A stretch of DNA of 64,000 nt, from NCBI GenBank assembly GCA_003993805.1, contig RSEF01000020.1:12891655-12955654 (forward strand). Direction: 5' to 3'. The notes under the pieces are model-generated. The model had not been told where the DNA came from. It saw nothing but the letters and a program-made list of their open reading frames with translations, and made no database searches. Both the position numbers and the translations under genes were made by a program. Position 1 is the stretch's first letter. The number at the start of each line of letters is the position of its first letter. The DNA is from Himantopus leucocephalus (Eukaryota > Chordata > Aves > Charadriiformes > Recurvirostridae). Shown here in pieces: positions 61,735 to 64,000 of this stretch.

Positions 61735-61960
61735 GTGTGACCTTGTCCCTTGTCCCTGCCGCCCCCTGTCCCCCCGCCGACGCCGCCGGTCCCCGCGCGT
61801 CCCCCCGCGCGTTTCGCGTCCTGCATCTCCCTCTCGTGGCTCCGCCGGGAACAGCCCTGGGGCTGCCCGCCCCCACCGCCCCCGGCTCCGTGGGCTCCGT
61901 GGGATCCACCTGGGCCCTTTTTCCCCCGCCGAGGTGGCAGAGGGCAGTTCGGGGGGCTGG
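61735..61960. promoter_or_regulatory. Intragenic CpG-rich patch
   Basis: A dense C- and CpG-rich stretch, with CCGCGCGTCCCC-type units and C runs on the + strand, starts about 150 bp after the last supported exon. Many overlapping open frames on both strands reflect composition, not coding. It could be an alternative promoter, an enhancer, or a G-quadruplex-forming region on the minus strand. Confidence 0.4.
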
Positions 61961-62280
61961 AGCCAGCATTCCCGATTGCCACCGAGGAAGCCGTCAGCTT
62001 CACAAAGCGCTTCCACCGGGTGATGTGAGACCTGGGCAGGTGCTCCGAGAGCAAACCGGCTACCGTTAGCCACAGCAGTATCAAATGTCCCTGCGCCACA
62101 CCGTTGTTAAGCCCTGCGCTTGCTTCAGGGAGTTGTATTTTTAGTAGTGAAACTTTTTTTTGGCAGCTTGTATAGGTTAGCTAAACTGGCAGGTAAAAGG
62201 ATACAACTGCTGCTTCAAAGATGCTATACGGTAGCTGGAAAAAAGAAAGGCACAAAGTCGAGTTTAACCCTCCTTCCCAG

Positions 62281-62310
62281 AAGAGTGGAGGGAAGAAGGA
62301 AACCACTGAG
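62281..62310 (+). CDS. Candidate BCAS1 30-nt exon
   Basis: An excellent acceptor (TTTAACCCTCCTTCCCAG) precedes ten phase-0 codons, KSGGKKETTE, followed by GAG|GTGATA. The Lys/Glu/Thr composition fits BCAS1, and the spot is where the human protein continues with SVKGDGG. The donor is only fair and no direct human match is known to me. It may be a real microexon or a decoy. Confidence 0.35.
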
Positions 62311-64000
62311 GTGATAACATGGCTGGTATCGTCTTGTGGTTATAGGTATGAAGAGCTATCCTGATGGATTTGTGTACAAACAAGAGCCAGACAGCATTCC
62401 TCAAGAGTCTAGAAAAGTGGCCAAGAAAGAACATAATCCAACTCTAGAAATAACCCTTCTCTGATTAAAATTGTAGCAGGCCTTGAGGATTTATATAGCG
62501 ATTGATCTATTTGGGCAAGGTTTACAAATGTGTATGGAAGATTTCTATTTTTAATCAATGTTGGTTTATTTTCAGGCAGCTACATGGTGTGGGTGTCAGT
62601 TTAGCTTATACATTAAAATGCAAAATACGTAGTTTCTTTTAACACGGTGTAACAAATAGCCCAGGTTGTCCGAACTGTCTGCACGCAGGTACTTGCTGGT
62701 ACATACAGCTGTGAACAGTCACATTGTTAACAGTTAAATGAGTCAGACCGTAGAAAGTACACACAACAACCCAGATACTGATTTATTTTTTATTTCCAAA
62801 AGATTGGTGTTTCTTATTTTTGGTTGTTAGCCACAGCCCAACCCATGACGGGTGCATTTACTTTTTGTTCTTCAGAGTTACTTTACGACATCGGCACTCG
62901 GGTGTATTTGAGGATCCAAGCTAAAATTCTTAATATTAGCCAAGAATCGTGCACCCAACATGCCTTTAATTCCACATAAGATTTTACAAAATTAGTTTGG
63001 AAAAATCTCAACCTTATTCCTAAATCTGAGGGGACTTGTGATCATCCTGCATAGAGGCATGCAGAAGCTGACTCAGGAGCAATGCATACCAAACACTGAC
63101 CTCTGCAGCAACCATGACTCCAAACTGTGTCACACTACCAAAAAAATAGCACTGACTAAAAAATAAAGCTGTTCCACACCCATCTTAGAAGAAAACAGAG
63201 CTGTGTTAAAAGCAGTAACTGTATCACTGCTCTAATCAGAGCAGGGCTTTGATCCAGATTTTGGCCTAGAAAGATGGACCTAGTGTGTGGGCAAACATCT
63301 ACCCACATAGGAAACAGGATTGTATTAACTGTGTAACTCATTTTGCAGCTTTTTGAAACCTTTCGTATTCATCTGCTCTACTTTTGGCTATCAATTTCCA
63401 AACAGATCCTGGATTATTTTAATACATTTATTGTCCTTGAAGTATGTCCCAGGCAGTTTCCTCTGAATAACTTTTGGATTACTGGATCACTGCCATGCTG
63501 TTGCACAAAATCGGAGCCATGTATCTGCCCTGCAGCTTCGTGCCAACTGGTCAGTCAGTATTTCTGATTCCTAAAGCAGACAGAAGGATTTTAAGCCACT
63601 GCTAAACGCCTTGCTTCTGTAAAGCTTTTGAACTAGTGGTGAGTGCTGAGGGTGCATGAAATGTTTGACTCCAACACAGGCTTGATTTTCCCACAAGGAA
63701 AAGGGGGGAAGGCTCCAGGGCTGTGGGGCCAAGAGCTGAGATGAATACTGTGGAGATGTCTAGCAGGGCCCTCTCTGCTCAGAATAGCTACACTGGCAGC
63801 CTGGGCACTGGAAGGTATAATTTCCACTTAGAAAAGGTTTATTTCCACTGTAGTTTTCTCTTGAGGTCTGGCTACCCTAGCATAACAGTCATAAAGTGGA
63901 GGAACTCCCCAGCCAGCTTTGCAATAGCTAGCTCACATCCTGGTAGCAGCGTAATTCTGGCACCGTGGAGCTCAGAGCAGAGGAATTTGCACATTTTGGG

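Larger units (their letters stand above)
61586..64000 (+). other. BCAS1: Downstream BCAS1 intron or 3' part, to the window end
   Basis: It starts with the donor GTAAGC, so at least one more exon must follow. Only a 30-nt candidate (62,281) was found. A strong CpG-rich patch lies at about 61,735-61,960. No convincing terminal exon or poly(A) site of BCAS1 is seen, so the gene very likely runs off the right edge. Confidence 0.7.

Noticed and set aside
61605..62099. Overlapping long open frames on both strands (up to 164 codons)
   Set aside because: They exist in nearly all frames because the CpG-rich patch lacks stop codons; the products are Gly/Arg/Pro-rich composition artefacts.
62347..62463. 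Open frame beginning GMKSYPDGFVYKQEPD after a TATAG acceptor-like site
   Set aside because: In the phase required by BCAS1 (phase 0) the first codons are GTA TGA, a stop; the protein is not recognised.
1..64000. CRISPR arrays, operons, integrated virus genes, rRNA or tRNA genes
   Set aside because: No regular spaced repeats, no long uninterrupted retroviral-type frames and no tRNA-like cloverleaf were noticed; the window is ordinary vertebrate genomic DNA.

Overview
This is a piece of a vertebrate nuclear genome, almost certainly from a bird. Coding sequence is split into short exons with GT-AG (once GC-AG) borders, most of the window is non-coding, and the only clear dispersed repeats are CR1 LINE fragments of the avian/reptilian type. 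No Alu, L1 or B-type SINE was seen. There are no bacterial-style operons, tRNA or rRNA genes, or CRISPR arrays. Two single N bases sit beside homopolymer runs, as in a short-read assembly.

One protein-coding gene can be recognised: BCAS1 (breast carcinoma amplified sequence 1, also called NABC1), on the + strand. Its first coding exon, with the start codon, is at 28,235. Nine coding exons with compatible phases can be chained to 61,585, encoding about 496 residues. The C-terminal end expected from the human protein is not found and should lie past the right edge. The protein is hydrophilic, rich in Ser, Lys, Glu, Pro and Ala and probably disordered, and starts with an N-myristoylation-type MGNxxS sequence. 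Short aromatic/basic motifs (TFFDRIFKL, MSFLKTL, FSKLFRHK, LSKLFWKK, LRKFFKL) recur, four of them at the 3' end of an exon. All introns from exon 3 onward are phase 0, so each cassette exon can be skipped without a frameshift.

Layout. 1-28,229: intergenic and 5' flank of BCAS1, with one CR1 (2,811-3,133), several GC/CpG-rich patches (about 2.5, 11.5, 19.2 and 22.6 kb), many TGA(C/G)TCA AP-1-type sites, and probably an untranslated BCAS1 first exon, because the start-codon exon opens with a splice acceptor. In mammals CYP24A1 lies 5' of BCAS1 in the same orientation, so part of this flank could serve either gene; no CYP24A1 exon was recognised. 28,230-44,984: N-terminal half of BCAS1. 44,985-61,585: cassette-exon region, with CR1 fragments and a perfect 21-bp hairpin in the long last intron. 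61,586-64,000: downstream intron or 3' flank with a strong CpG-rich patch and one candidate 30-nt exon.

No unknown multi-gene system is visible. The most unusual features are the repeated exon-terminal motif of BCAS1, a GC splice donor after its largest exon, a lysine-rich cassette exon without an obvious human counterpart at the same place, the perfect hairpin, and the intronic CpG island.
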